From positions 23,276,667 to 23,340,666 of the forward strand of contig CM048842.1 in the NCBI GenBank assembly GCA_026545765.1: a DNA stretch of 64,000 nt, written 5' to 3'. Made by a program: the position numbers and the translations under genes. This stretch comes from Plantago major (Eukaryota; Streptophyta; Magnoliopsida; Lamiales; Plantaginaceae). Shown piece after piece: positions 11,060 to 21,674 of the stretch; the first letter of the stretch is position 1, and every line of letters starts with the position of its first letter. Under the pieces are notes generated by a model that saw nothing but the letters and a program-made list of their open reading frames with translations, searched no databases and was not told the DNA's origin.

Positions 11060-12250
11060 CTAATCATCGCCTTTGAATAGGTAAGCCTTCCAAACATGAG
11101 GGTTATCAAGGGAAACTTCAAACTTCATTGCGTCGCCAACTTCAACACCGCTTTGAATGACATAATTATGCCAACCATGGACTATACATGCCTGTTTTTT
11201 CCATTTATGAATTGTTATGTCGTGAGACATGTTATTACCAAACACTAGGGTACGTGTTTCTCTAGCCGAGAACATATGTTTACAAGCGAATGATATGGGT
11301 ATCGCCTAAAAAACATCACAAATAGTTAAATATAAGTTAGTGCATACAAATAAAATTAGGCAAGGACTCATTCAATTGTCAAAGTATCATTACCATCGTG
11401 AAACGACCAGAAACATGATATGGTGATACGGATACAACACAACTCTTCCCGGTGGTATTGTAAGAGAAAGCCTTTTGTAAAGCACACTTCTTCTTTTGTT
11501 CGAAAATCAAATCTTTCCTTTCCTTATTCTTCGATTTCGTCGTCTCAAGACACGGTCCAATGCCTCCTAAAACAATGACCTACCCATTAGTATGAACTTA
11601 AATTAAACCATGGAAAGTACAATATAATTACGGAACTCAAATCAATGGTTTTAAAAATACCTGGCCAAATAATCGAAACCATTTCACCATCTCTTCTTGT
11701 TTCTATACGTTCAACCTTCGCTTTCCCTTTGGCGTCACCACTAACGTCGGACGCAATTGGGCCTACATATGCTTCTGTCTCATACTCATCAGAACATGGT
11801 GCGACACCCTTATTCTTCCGATCAATGGTACAGGGTAGATGATCACTAAGGTACAACACAGATCGGCCAATCTCATCAAAACCACAATGGAAAAAGTTGA
11901 TATTCGTGTTCCTGAATTTTAACACAAAACCTAGAGCCAAACGGTAGTGCAAGCAAAAATCCCTCCAATTTGTGTTATTCCTATATCCCATGGATATCCT
12001 CCGTGCACTTGGATTTTCACAGAGTTGCCCAATGTTGTGCCAAATATAGCAATAAACTTACTTTCCACTATCTGCAAATGAAAAAAATATATATATAAAC
12101 AAAACAGGTAGTCGAATGGGCAAAAATTATGTAAATTATTTCAAACAATATGTGTAATATACAACTACACTAACCGCGGCAATCTGGTTGTCCTTAGAAA
12201 TGACCATGTTCAAACAATTATCACCCATTTTACCAAGTACACCAAAATCA
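11060..12250 (-). pseudogene. B3-domain (REM-like) DNA-binding protein, degenerate
   Basis: Minus-strand exons fit GT/AG: 11661-12072, 11394-11566 and 11060-11305, joining in frame (WPG|GIGPCLETTK; GRFTM|AIPISF). Two B3-like domains are visible. The first contains NWRDFCLHYRLALGFVLKFR, the second has IPISFACKHMF, HGWHNYVIQSG and VEVGDAMKFEV, the typical strand/loop pattern of REM-family B3 domains. They are joined by a polar, Lys-rich linker. The first domain is broken: its N-terminal half (KFIAIFGTTLGNSVKIQV) is in another frame from NWRDFC, and the frame from the inferred acceptor at 12072 meets TAA after four codons. An upstream exon near 12180-12250 (GKMGDNCLNMVISKDNQ) may belong. B3 proteins act as nuclear transcription factors; this copy is probably not functional. 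Confidence 0.55.
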
Positions 12251-13017
12251 CGGTGTTTTCAAAATTGGTTTTATGTGCATTGGTTTACATGAGGAATCTT
12301 GTACATGCTCTTATTTATAGAAATGTGAGTGTCCGAATGGCTGCCTCATTATCCTTAACCCTAATACGGGGAAAAGCACCATCTCAAAGCATACTTATGA
12401 CTAAACTAATATTCCTGACCAGGACGATGAATAAAGTTTAAAAAATGAACTTATCATTCCTATGGAATATTCAAAATAAGCATTACCATTTCTAAAATTC
12501 TCCGAAAAATTCTTCGAACATCCTAAACATAGCAGCATGATTCATTAATTTTTTTTGTTTTTCATTTCTTTATTTACAGTTGAACAAGGTGGTGACATGA
12601 AGTAGTTGTAAGTTTGAAGTTGGTAAATTTAAATTACCATTTTAACTACCACAAAGGAAAAGGAGGTGATATTTTAAAAATCTATAAATAGGCTTGATTG
12701 AATTGGAAATAACACATCTCATCGTGCTCTACACATCAAATTAAAATACTTAGGTATGGTCACTTTTTTTGTATGAAAACATTTGTCTTCATGAATCTCC
12801 GTGTTAAGGATCCATCTTATTTTTGTTATGCTTTAATCCAAACAATAAACTTACTTCTTTCAAACTAAAATATGCTTAGTTACATTTGTTTTCTCATAGT
12901 GGAAGTGTCATTTGTTTAACTACATCCTCTCTTAGTTTCAATGTTATCCTGTTGAGATGATAATAATATGTTGTTTGAGTTAATGTATAACTAAATCAAA
13001 TAATTGTATACATTGCA
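12251..13017. other. Intergenic spacer
   Basis: AT-rich sequence between divergently placed gene fragments. CTATAAATAGG at 12681-12691 is a TATA-like motif that would suit the plus-strand gene beginning near 13018. Nothing else is supported. Confidence 0.4.
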
Positions 13018-14150
13018 GCCAAGTTACGAATTTGTCGTCTCCAAGAGTTCGACCACAAGCCAACTATTTTTACGAACAAGATTGAAAATTTACAGCAATT
13101 TCGGAAGGAGTTTTCATCACGACGCTATCTGAACATGCCAACTCAACTGGCTTCCCCATTGACATTGAATCGGAATGCTTGGATATTGCGAGACTCAAGC
13201 TAAATAAGATGGTTAATTGTTTCTCACAGTATGACATGATCAACCGTTATACGTTGTTGAAGGAAAGGTATGAACAATTTTCAGCAATCATTGAACTTCC
13301 TAATGTCCGTTACAATTTCACGAACAACAAACTCCATGCTGATCGTGCCGCCTGGAGAACTATAACTCAGGTACAACTATTCTTCAACTTCTTGAACTAA
13401 ATAATATGTTATAAATCTATTTGGTTTTTTGTACGTGTATGACATACCCTTATTCTAATTAGCTGCATTTCTCGATTACAGGACTATTCCCATGGATCGG
13501 CTTACCAAACCGAGGGTGAGAACACTGGGACAAGTTGTGCACCATCTTTGCGACTCTTGATTCTGACGAAGAGGAGTCCAGCGCTATATGCAACCAACTA
13601 ATGAGAATGTTCCTGTCATAACGATTAGTTCATCCATCGAAGGAACTCCACCTAAACGCAAAAGAAGCATAGGTAAACGTTTGTTTGGAGGACTAATGGG
13701 GAATCATGGAAGGGAAGGTCAGTCATCAACTCGACCTGAACCAGTTGCGCGTCCTTGTTTTGGGGTTAACAATCCACCCCAAAATACCGTAATGGGAAAT
13801 CCTGATTGGGTTATTGCTGCGAACCCCGTCCCACCTAGGTTTTCTATGTACCGTCAACTACCGTTCAAGAGCGACCAATTCAGTTCTAGCGGTCGAGTTC
13901 CGCAAGATCCCTTGATTCTCGATCAAGATTCAAATTCATTTGTTCCAAGTCTGTGTCGTATACAAAGCTCCCCAAGGTATGAAACCTGGCCATTCTCCCC
14001 ATCAGTTCAGAACACTGACAACGGCAATGGGTTCCCTGGTTCAGACGCTGGCGGAGTGGGAGATGGTACTGGATCTTCCAACAGCATTCCATTTTAGTCG
14101 TTGCTGCTCTTTCTTGTTGCTAAGGGTTTGTAGGTTTTCCCGCAACTAAA
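13018..14150 (+). pseudogene. Myb/SANT-like domain gene fragment
   Basis: An open stretch from about 13094 to a GT at 13370 reads SEGVFITTLSEHANSTGFPI...LLKERYEQF...LHADRAAWRTI. This matches the plant Myb/SANT-like DNA-binding domain (LxxRxxxLKxxY...V.AD...W). An exon after the acceptor near 13481 contains WDKLCTIFATLDSDEEESSA, matching the DLCxIFG stretch of the family, but in a frame that meets a TGA after PNRG. An open frame 13588-14097 (169 aa) adds a low-complexity Pro/Ser/Gly tail with a basic patch (PPKRKRSIGKR, possible nuclear localisation). Members include host genes and proteins carried by PIF/Harbinger transposons. No transposase is nearby, so I treat it as a decayed host-type gene. 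Confidence 0.5.
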
Positions 14151-15600
14151 CGTCGCTAAATAATAAACCTGCATAAAATGTTGTTTTTATGTCGTCATTT
14201 TCCCTCGTTTATTTCATTAATTTAATCCATCGTAACGTATGTTCCATATGTAATATTTTTAGCTCGATTGTTTCTTGCAATTCCTCGTTTTCCCCAAACT
14301 TCAGAACGTTTAACATTTTATTCGATACGTTCCTTCCATAGTTTTTATAATTCCACATTTCGTTATTACATTAACTCAACACATAGTTTTTAAACTTCAA
14401 TTAACTAACTTGGAATACCTTACGAAGTGTACTTCAAATAATGACACAAACAATCCTTTTGACAATTTTTTTTTTCAATGTTTCATATTCATCTAAAATT
14501 AATGGAGTCGAGCAAAACGAAAATGGTGTTGGTGTCATTTTATATGTGACCGGCGTGAACAGTAACGAAATTGTCAAATGGATAGATATAATGTGAAATA
14601 AAGGACATTTTGGACATTATAATTTAATTTCAATCTTTTATACTCCAAATCCACAAACCAAATGGAATCTTGAAACATAAAATAAACCCAAAGCCCACCA
14701 TTATAAATGAAACAAATTGGAGCCTAAACCTCACTAGCCCCATTTTAAAGCCCAATTGCCAAATCCTGTTTTGACATTTTAAGCCCAAAATGAAGCCCAG
14801 CCCCCAGCGAACCAAACGGAGCCTAAGTCCATCATGTTAGTCCCGGCCCAGCTTACATGGCAGATTTGGACCAATGGGAGGCCTGCCTCTAGCATTTAAA
14901 TCGGGTAGCCACATTTTGTTGCCCCAAGGCGAAATGTAACCAAACGACAAACTGGGTAGTCACGGACCGAGGAAGAACTATAAAACTTAGTACCAAACGA
15001 ACTGACAATGACGCACATAACTTGTAAATGAGTTTGACGGAACTTAAAACAATTCTTTTTTTTGAGTTATGTGATTTGTTATCAACCAAAAGGTCTAATA
15101 GAGCTTGCCTATAGGAGTATTTTCCATTCAAAACACATCAACAAGGAGAAAAACTATAGCTAACTTGTAAATGAAATTAATAAAATGGTTAATTCCTATA
15201 GATCCAATATCACAAGAAAACAACTACTGGTGTCTTTGCAATTTACATCAGTATTAATCAATCACAAAAGAAATGTTTCATAATAACATATGGTTAGGTG
15301 ATTGCACCACATTGTGTCATTTGTAAATTTAGAAGAAACGTTAAATTAAGAAAAAATATTGAAATATAACCCAATAAGAAGCTCGATTTCTAATACTTCC
15401 ATTATATAATTATTATAGGCATGATTCAGAATTAATTTGTTGTCGGGTGGAGTATAAAATAGGTCAACGGGAAACAAGAAAAAAAATTGGACGGATGAAA
15501 CATTATGTATGCCTTGTTTGAAGAAATAATACATTAAAATCTAATATAGAGCGTGTTACTCAAATTCTAATACCGTAAAATTAAATTAAATTGAATATGT
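14151..15600. other. Intergenic region
   Basis: No supported gene. The sequence is AT-rich, with a moderately GC-rich patch at 14800-15000. Short frames on the minus strand (14630-15534) lack similarity I can recognise. Confidence 0.5.
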
Positions 15601-15752
15601 TTATGGGTCCTTGAGTTGATCAACAAATTGAAGAGTTGCATGTCCGCCGACTTTCTTCCTAAGCAAGCAAGCCATTCCGGCTGCATCGACCCCTTCTCCG
15701 ATCACCACCACCTCGTCTTTCATTTCACCTTCTAATTGCACTGATACCACGC
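15601..15752 (-). pseudogene. Orphan last exon of an HMA-domain (heavy-metal-associated) plant protein
   Basis: Reading from an acceptor (GATGCAG at 15759-15753) the exon gives VVSVQLEGEMKDEVVVIGEG, then VDAAGMACLLRKKVGGHATL and a TAA at 15601-15603. This is the second half of the beta-alpha-beta HMA fold as found in plant heavy-metal-associated (HIPP-type) proteins, where an intron after the first helix is normal. I cannot find the first exon, which should carry an MxCxxC-like or degenerate metal loop, within the next 900 bp upstream. It may lie beyond an insertion or be lost. The C-terminus (VDQLKDP) lacks a CaaX box, as in non-isoprenylated members. Confidence 0.65.
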
Positions 15753-16663
15753 CTGCATCAATGATTTATTAAAAAAATTAATTATTACTTATATAAATAT
15801 ATAATTTCATTCATGAAACAACCATATGTGCAATACTATATCATGTATTTAATTTTTCCTTTGTTGTATTAAAAAAGACATGTAAATTCTTTAAAAGAAC
15901 TGTATTAGTGAGGAATCTTAGGAACAACAGATATTCTTAAATGTAATAATGTTTCAAAAAGAAAAATAACTGAATATGTAAATTCAAATATATATACAAA
16001 CTTTGGAAAAGACTGTCCTTTCAAGAATCAGACCAACATCAATTCACATGTTCACCCACAAATTCACCCACAAACATTACATGTTTAGTTCCAAACACCG
16101 TATATTATATATATAGACACAAACACACGCACTTGTGTTACTTGCATCATTCACATGTGATGTAGGTAGTTTAACATGTGTTTATCACATCTCTACAGTT
16201 TATAACAAAAGATACTCTATATTAAGTGTGTATTAATTTGCAAATACTTAAAAAAGTATTTTGTGATTTTGAAGAAGAAAAAGTAGGTTTTAGTATTTTA
16301 TATTACAAATTATGATGCAACTTATCTAAAATAGAGTAGGCGACCAATAGAGAAGCAACTCACTAGTTGCTTCTAAATGTTTTTAAGCAGGTTCTAAATT
16401 TTTTTTTTCAATTAAATCAACTAATTAAATTGGTTTTTCCAAACACCAAAAATTCTACTTTTGCAACTTTGAATTGTTTTTTTTTAAGCAATATATCAAA
16501 CCCTGCTGACTCTTGACTATAATCTACTTTAATTTAATTTTAAAAAAGAGCAAAAAAAAAATCATTTGCAAACACACACTAGATAAGCCTATTACCTCTC
16601 CTTTTTCAAAGTTCCGACCTTTATTCTTAACCGGCTAAAAGAAACTCGAATGTAATTTTTTGC
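15753..16663. other. AT-rich spacer upstream of the HMA exon
   Basis: Would be intron or promoter of the HMA gene on the minus strand. No first exon is recognisable. It ends in a G-homopolymer at about 16667-16681 next to the LINE remnant. Confidence 0.4.
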
Positions 16664-17800
16664 TTGGGGGGGGGGGGGGGGTGTCTTTGGGTGGGAAAAG
16701 AAATGTGGAAGTTGAGTATAAGTCGAAAGAGCCAGATGGATTGGGTAAAAAAATTGGAGTGGTTCAATTTATCCCTTTTAGGTAAACGGGCGTGGAGGCT
16801 TTTAGTGGGAAAGAATGCTTTGTGGATTCAAGTAATGAATTCAAAATATGGGGAGCTTCATATAGTGGTTGAAGATTTTAGGAATGGGAGAGTTTGGGGT
16901 AAAAATTGGTCTTCTAATTTTGTGGAGAGATATTATAAAACATGTAGGTTGTAGGGATTGGTTTTGGAGCGGTGCTTTTAGAGTTGTAAGGGATGGGAAA
17001 CCTACGTTTTTTTGGAAAGATAAGTGGTTGGAAGGGGGATTGAGGTTATGTGATCTTTTTCCAAGGCCTTTTTGTTTGGAGATTGAGAAATATTTTTTGA
17101 TAATAGATAGAGTAAAGGTGGAGGCTGCGGGGCTTAGAGGTTTATGGTCTTGGAGATGGTATCTTTTTTCTTGGGAGGAAAATATTGTGGTCGATTTTTT
17201 AAGTATGTTGAGTAGGTACTCTTTTGTAGATCACAAGTCGGATTGTTGGTCTTGGCATGCTTCGAAGCTCGCTGAATATTCAATGAAAGACGGCTACCAA
17301 TTGCCATCACATAGTCCAGAGAGTGAAAACAGATCCAAAGCACTAAGTGGGCGAATGTGGTGTGGAATAAATGGATTCCACCCAAGATAAATTATTTCGT
17401 TTGGAGACTTATCCAAGATAGAACTCCCACGCTTCCGAAAGAGAAGGAAAAGTTTTGATCAGGAGGATGGGGCAGTGTGCATGTTGTGTGACGTTAAATA
17501 GGTGGAAAATATTCTCCACCTCTTTTTTAAATGTGATTTTGCTTCAAAGCGTGGTCTTTGATTAATGTGTGATTGGATTTTGATTTCCGGTGTGCTGATA
17601 ATGTGAGTTACAATCCGGTTGAATTTGCGAGATTTGTTTTGTCTCGTGTCAAAGAAGTTTGGTACATGGTTTGGCATGGGATCGTTTGGTATGTGTGGAA
17701 ATCAAGAAACGAGGTTATTTTCGAGGAGTCCGTCTATCCCATGTAGAGGTTTTTTAGATGCTCAAATTGAAAATGAAAGAATTTTGCACAATGTTTAGCA
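16664..17800 (+). pseudogene. LINE (L1-type) C-terminal remnant with zf-RVT
   Basis: Broken frames give the end of an L1-type ORF2: SQMDWVKKLEWFNLSLLGKRAWRLL-like residues, then RDGKPTFFWKDKW, a WSWHASKLAEYSMKDGYQL stretch, WIPPKINYFVWRLIQDRTPTL, and HLFFKCDFA near 17520-17550, which is the zf-RVT Cys/His core. At least two frameshifts and several stops occur. It is a different subfamily from the LINE at 5275, judged by sequence. No intact endonuclease or catalytic FADD/YADD block is present. Confidence 0.8.
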
Positions 17801-18730
17801 AACTGGTACTCAATGTTTATTGTTAGTGTTAAGGGAACATTGTTTTAATACATTACAACTTTTCAATTAACTTTCTTTTCATGGTTTTGCCTTTATTCAC
17901 ATATTAATCTTATTCCATGGTTTTAGTTGTCTTATTATGAATAAGAGACGTCGTACAAGTGTGATTAATCTATAAGACTTGATTAGGAGAATGGATAAAG
18001 ATAGAAGATTCACTTGCAGAAGTTTTAGAAGATATAAGACAATCTGATATCTTAAAGAATGCATCAACAACCTAGGCTCTACCTTATGCACAAAATTACA
18101 CCTTATATATGGAGGTGGAGCTCATCAAGTAACGGGAGAGAGAACAAAAAAGTTAGAATAGCTAATCTCATCTTTCTCAAGCTTTGCTAGGTTTTGTCTA
18201 ATTCTTTTCTTTAGAGGGATTCTTGAGAAGTTAGGTTAGACTAGCAAAGTTCATTCTTTTCATTCACGTAGTTGATTTTTTTATTCAAGCAAGCTACATT
18301 GTTCATTAAAAGCTTGTTCAATGTTTTGTGTTGAGTATTGTTGTTGTTGTGTTCTTCCTGTGCTGATTCTTGCAAACTGTTTGGTGGAATTAGCTACAGG
18401 GAAGAGTTTGTAATGTTTATACTGAGGCACATCTTATGCTATCCCATTATTAATTAATAAATACTTTTAGCTTCTTCAAATAAAAAAATAAAATCAAGAA
18501 TTTCTTGAAAAATTCTCCTTCTCATATACCAACGCTTATAGAAAGATTAAAGAAAAAAAAACTAAGAGATCTCGTCAACATCCAAAAGTGATAACATTTG
18601 TGCGTCGATCTTTAATTAAAATAAAAATATTAAAACAAGCATATGGCCTGGATGCTTTGAGAAAACATAGAGCTTCTTGAGCTTGCTTGATGCAGTGCAT
18701 TAACATTTAGTCCACGATAGATATCATATA
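17801..18730. other. Unclassified repeat-like sequence
   Basis: No coding frame. A TATA-like CCTTATATATGG at 18101-18112 followed by a T-rich leader resembles a plant LTR promoter region. I could not find paired TG/CA ends with a target duplication, so it stays unclassified. Confidence 0.3.
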
Positions 18731-18990
18731 CTCCCTCCTTTCTAAACTCGACTTTCCATTTGCCGTTTTGGTCCGTCCCAAACTCAACTTCTCATCTCTA
18801 AATGAAAAATCTTTCACCTATTTTATTCACATCTCTCCTACTCTATTCATTATCTCTCATGCTTTATTCACAATCTTTTATACTTTATTCAATATTTTTC
18901 CTACTTTATCCACTATCTCTCCCACTATATTGACTTTATCTTAAAACTTGTGCACGAACCAACGGGAAGTTGAGTGCGGGACTCAGAGAG
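18731..18990. mobile_element. Stowaway-like MITE
   Basis: Starts CTCCCTCCTTTC after TA (18729-18730) and ends GGGACTCAGAGAG before TA (18991-18992). The AT-rich core and TA target duplication fit Tc1/mariner-derived Stowaway elements, though the 3' terminal repeat is degenerate. Confidence 0.6.
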
Positions 18991-19379
18991 TATTAGAAAG
19001 AAAAAAAAAGATTCAAATTTATATTGGATTTTTACTTTAATTCTATTATATATTAAGTTGATTTGAATGATTTAAGTGGTATGGAGTTTACATTAAAATT
19101 AATTTCAGACTTTTTTTGGTTATTATAAATCCTAATGTTATTTTGGGGTCAAGTTGGTTAACTAGAAAATTTTATTAAGTATGTTATTGGAGAATTTTGA
19201 TAAAAAATGGGGTATTTTGCAAATTTATACTGAGTTTGAGATTATTTTGGTAGTGTTTCGGTTTCATGATAAATGTTTAAGGTTTTCTTTTTTATTGAGA
19301 AATGGTCGAAGGTTTTATTAGAAAATGTTTTGAGCTTTAGGGAGAATGACATAATGTTTCAGGTTTCACTAAATACGTA
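18991..19379. other. AT-rich spacer
   Basis: No gene or defined repeat; grades into the degenerate minisatellite that follows. Confidence 0.4.
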
Positions 19380-19665
19380 ACATTGCAGTTATATGCGATT
19401 AAACAATTGTTCGTATAATAATAATATTTTATGCAAAGTTGTTTAAGGTTAGCCAAAAGAATGTTTAAGATTTTATGGAAAATACTCAAGGTTTTGAACA
19501 ATAAATATTTAAGGTTTTGCGAAGAAATATATAAGAATTCACAGGAAATGTTTAAAACTATGCCGAAAATGTTTAAGGTTCACCAAAAATGTTTAAGACT
19601 ATGTGGGAAATATTCAAGGTTCACCAAAAATGTTTATGTTTCTTGAAATATGTTTAAGGCTAGAT
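19380..19665. repeat. Degenerate minisatellite (AATGTTTAAGGTT motif)
   Basis: Variants of AAATGTTTAAGGTTCACCAA recur about every 25-35 bp (for example near 19437, 19461, 19549, 19568, 19587, 19630 and 19650). Mutated copies may extend back to about 19260. Confidence 0.65.
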
Positions 19666-21258
19666 CTTCTTTTCACCTTCTCTACCTTGGCCTAGTCTAT
19701 AAACATAGATGGAGTATTTATTATGAAAATAATATTTGTCTGTTCCATTAATTTTTTGTATTACTACGAACTTTAATGTAAATTACTTCTAACATATATA
19801 CCATATGATAATATAATAAAATTATATTGTAAAAATAAATTATGTATAGTTTCATAATATAACTTTATTCTGCATTGGACAATTTAAAAGTAATTTATTG
19901 TCAAAGTTCGTAAAAAAAAATCTGTTTATGATGTTTTTACTGAAATAGACAAGGCATGGATTTTTCCTTAAACATGATAGAAAAACCACTTTATACTGGT
20001 ATATGCTATGTGAAATATCAAACACTTGGGATAGTGAGCCAAAATTCATAAAAGGTGCATTAAGTTGTTAATTTACCAAATTTGGCATCCTATGTTAACG
20101 TCGAATGATTTTAATATCTTTTTGGATGACTTTATCAGATTATAGTATTTTTGTGACGTGTGGCGGCTTAATTAAGGGAAACATATCACTTTTCAATTTA
20201 AATTTTTCTATATTTAAATTGCAAATAAAGTAATTTAAAATTTAAAATGAACCACATTATTTCATAAAGTTATATGTTAACCCCATTTTATCAAAATGAC
20301 TTAAAAACAACCTCCATACCTAAAGTTAAAAGTAAAATTGAAATAGAAAATTATAAATATGTTACTATTTATTTTTCTTAATGAATAACTTTCACCATGG
20401 AAGGTTCGATGGAGGAATCTCTCAATGGGAGATTCCATGGCAGAAAATTGATATGCTATGAGTGATTCTCCCGGCAATATGACACTGTATGTACAACTAA
20501 AAGTTGCTCCCCTCCCTCTCAGAGAAGTTCAGTTTTAATTTTATACAACGAAATTTAACTTTGTCCACGAATTAATCTCAACTATAATGTTAAAAATATT
20601 ATCACCTGGTGACATAGCCGCTATACTCATAGCCTTGGACTTGCATTTTTCACATTTGCGTTGAACTTTTATGATGATTTTCTGCATAGATTCACAATTA
20701 GAATGTAAAAGTTTTATGTATAGAAATAAAGCAATATTATGGAATACGTTTCAGAAAATAAATAAAGTAAATAAACAATAAATTTACCTGCATATTTCTC
20801 AATAAACGGCGAATTTATGTTGACATTTAGAAATACAAGTAACAAGAAGAAAGCTTAGCTGCCTATATATATACGTGAACATATACCAAATCATAAAGTT
20901 AATTTTGTTTTGTTTCTCAAGTCAAGATATGAATCAAAATTAAGCAATGTTTACCATAAAAGTATAAATAGCATTAATCACATTCAACTGATTCTACCTA
21001 AAGTAATGCAACAAAATTTGCAACATGTTCTTTTTAGTCTAATCTGCTAATAGATTAGTTGGAACAGATCATTACATTTAACCCCATGTTCTCACACTTA
21101 AATTCTTTCCAACTTCAACACCAAATTCATGTGACCTAGTTTGACAGCAAAAGCTATAAACCAGGAAACTATACTTCTTTATACGCTACCCATCATTGCT
21201 GCCGCACACAAGTATCATAGTCCAAGTAGTCGACTACACATTGACAAGCATACAATTA
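19666..21258. other. Intergenic region downstream of the ABCC gene
   Basis: AT-rich sequence, no supported gene. The minus-strand ABCC transcript ends somewhere between about 21450 and 21640. Confidence 0.5.
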
Positions 21259-21422
21259 GGCTCTGTTCTCTTTAACTGAAAACTCATTCAGTTCAGTTCA
21301 ATTAGGCTCTGTTCTCTTCAACTGAAAACTCATTCAGTTCAGTTCAATTCTGTTTAGTTATATTTTATACTACAGCTCAGTTCAGTTCAGTTCAGAAAAT
21401 TGCAGTTGAAGAGAACAGAGCC
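21259..21422. mobile_element. Tourist-like MITE with partly duplicated left end
   Basis: The complete element is 21305-21422. It starts GGCTCTGTTCTCTTCAACTG and ends with the exact inverse complement CAGTTGAAGAGAACAGAGCC, flanked by TTA on both sides, which fits PIF/Harbinger (Tourist) targets. The left 46 bp are repeated at 21259-21304. Interior GTTCA/CAGTT repeats. Relatives lie at 29347, 37065 and 38755. Confidence 0.7.
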
Positions 21423-21674
21423 TTAGTCGTAATATATTGTAGAAAGTCGATTATAAGTAATGCTGAAATACAGCAAAAGCATCAAATTGATGGAATATAT
21501 TACTAGTATTTGAGATCTATACAACTTCACTCTGGAAATAGTGTACTATTTGAGATGTTTTCTGCTTGCTAAACATATCACAAAACTCAAGTGAGATATT
21601 TCAGCTTTTCATCATCGTCATCATCAAATCCATACCCGTCGAATGTCTTTCAGCAGCAGATATACATCTTATAC

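Noticed and set aside
13018..14150. PIF/Harbinger element based on the Myb/SANT-like domain
   Set aside because: No Harbinger (DDE_4) transposase or terminal repeats nearby; Myb/SANT-like domains are also common in host genes.
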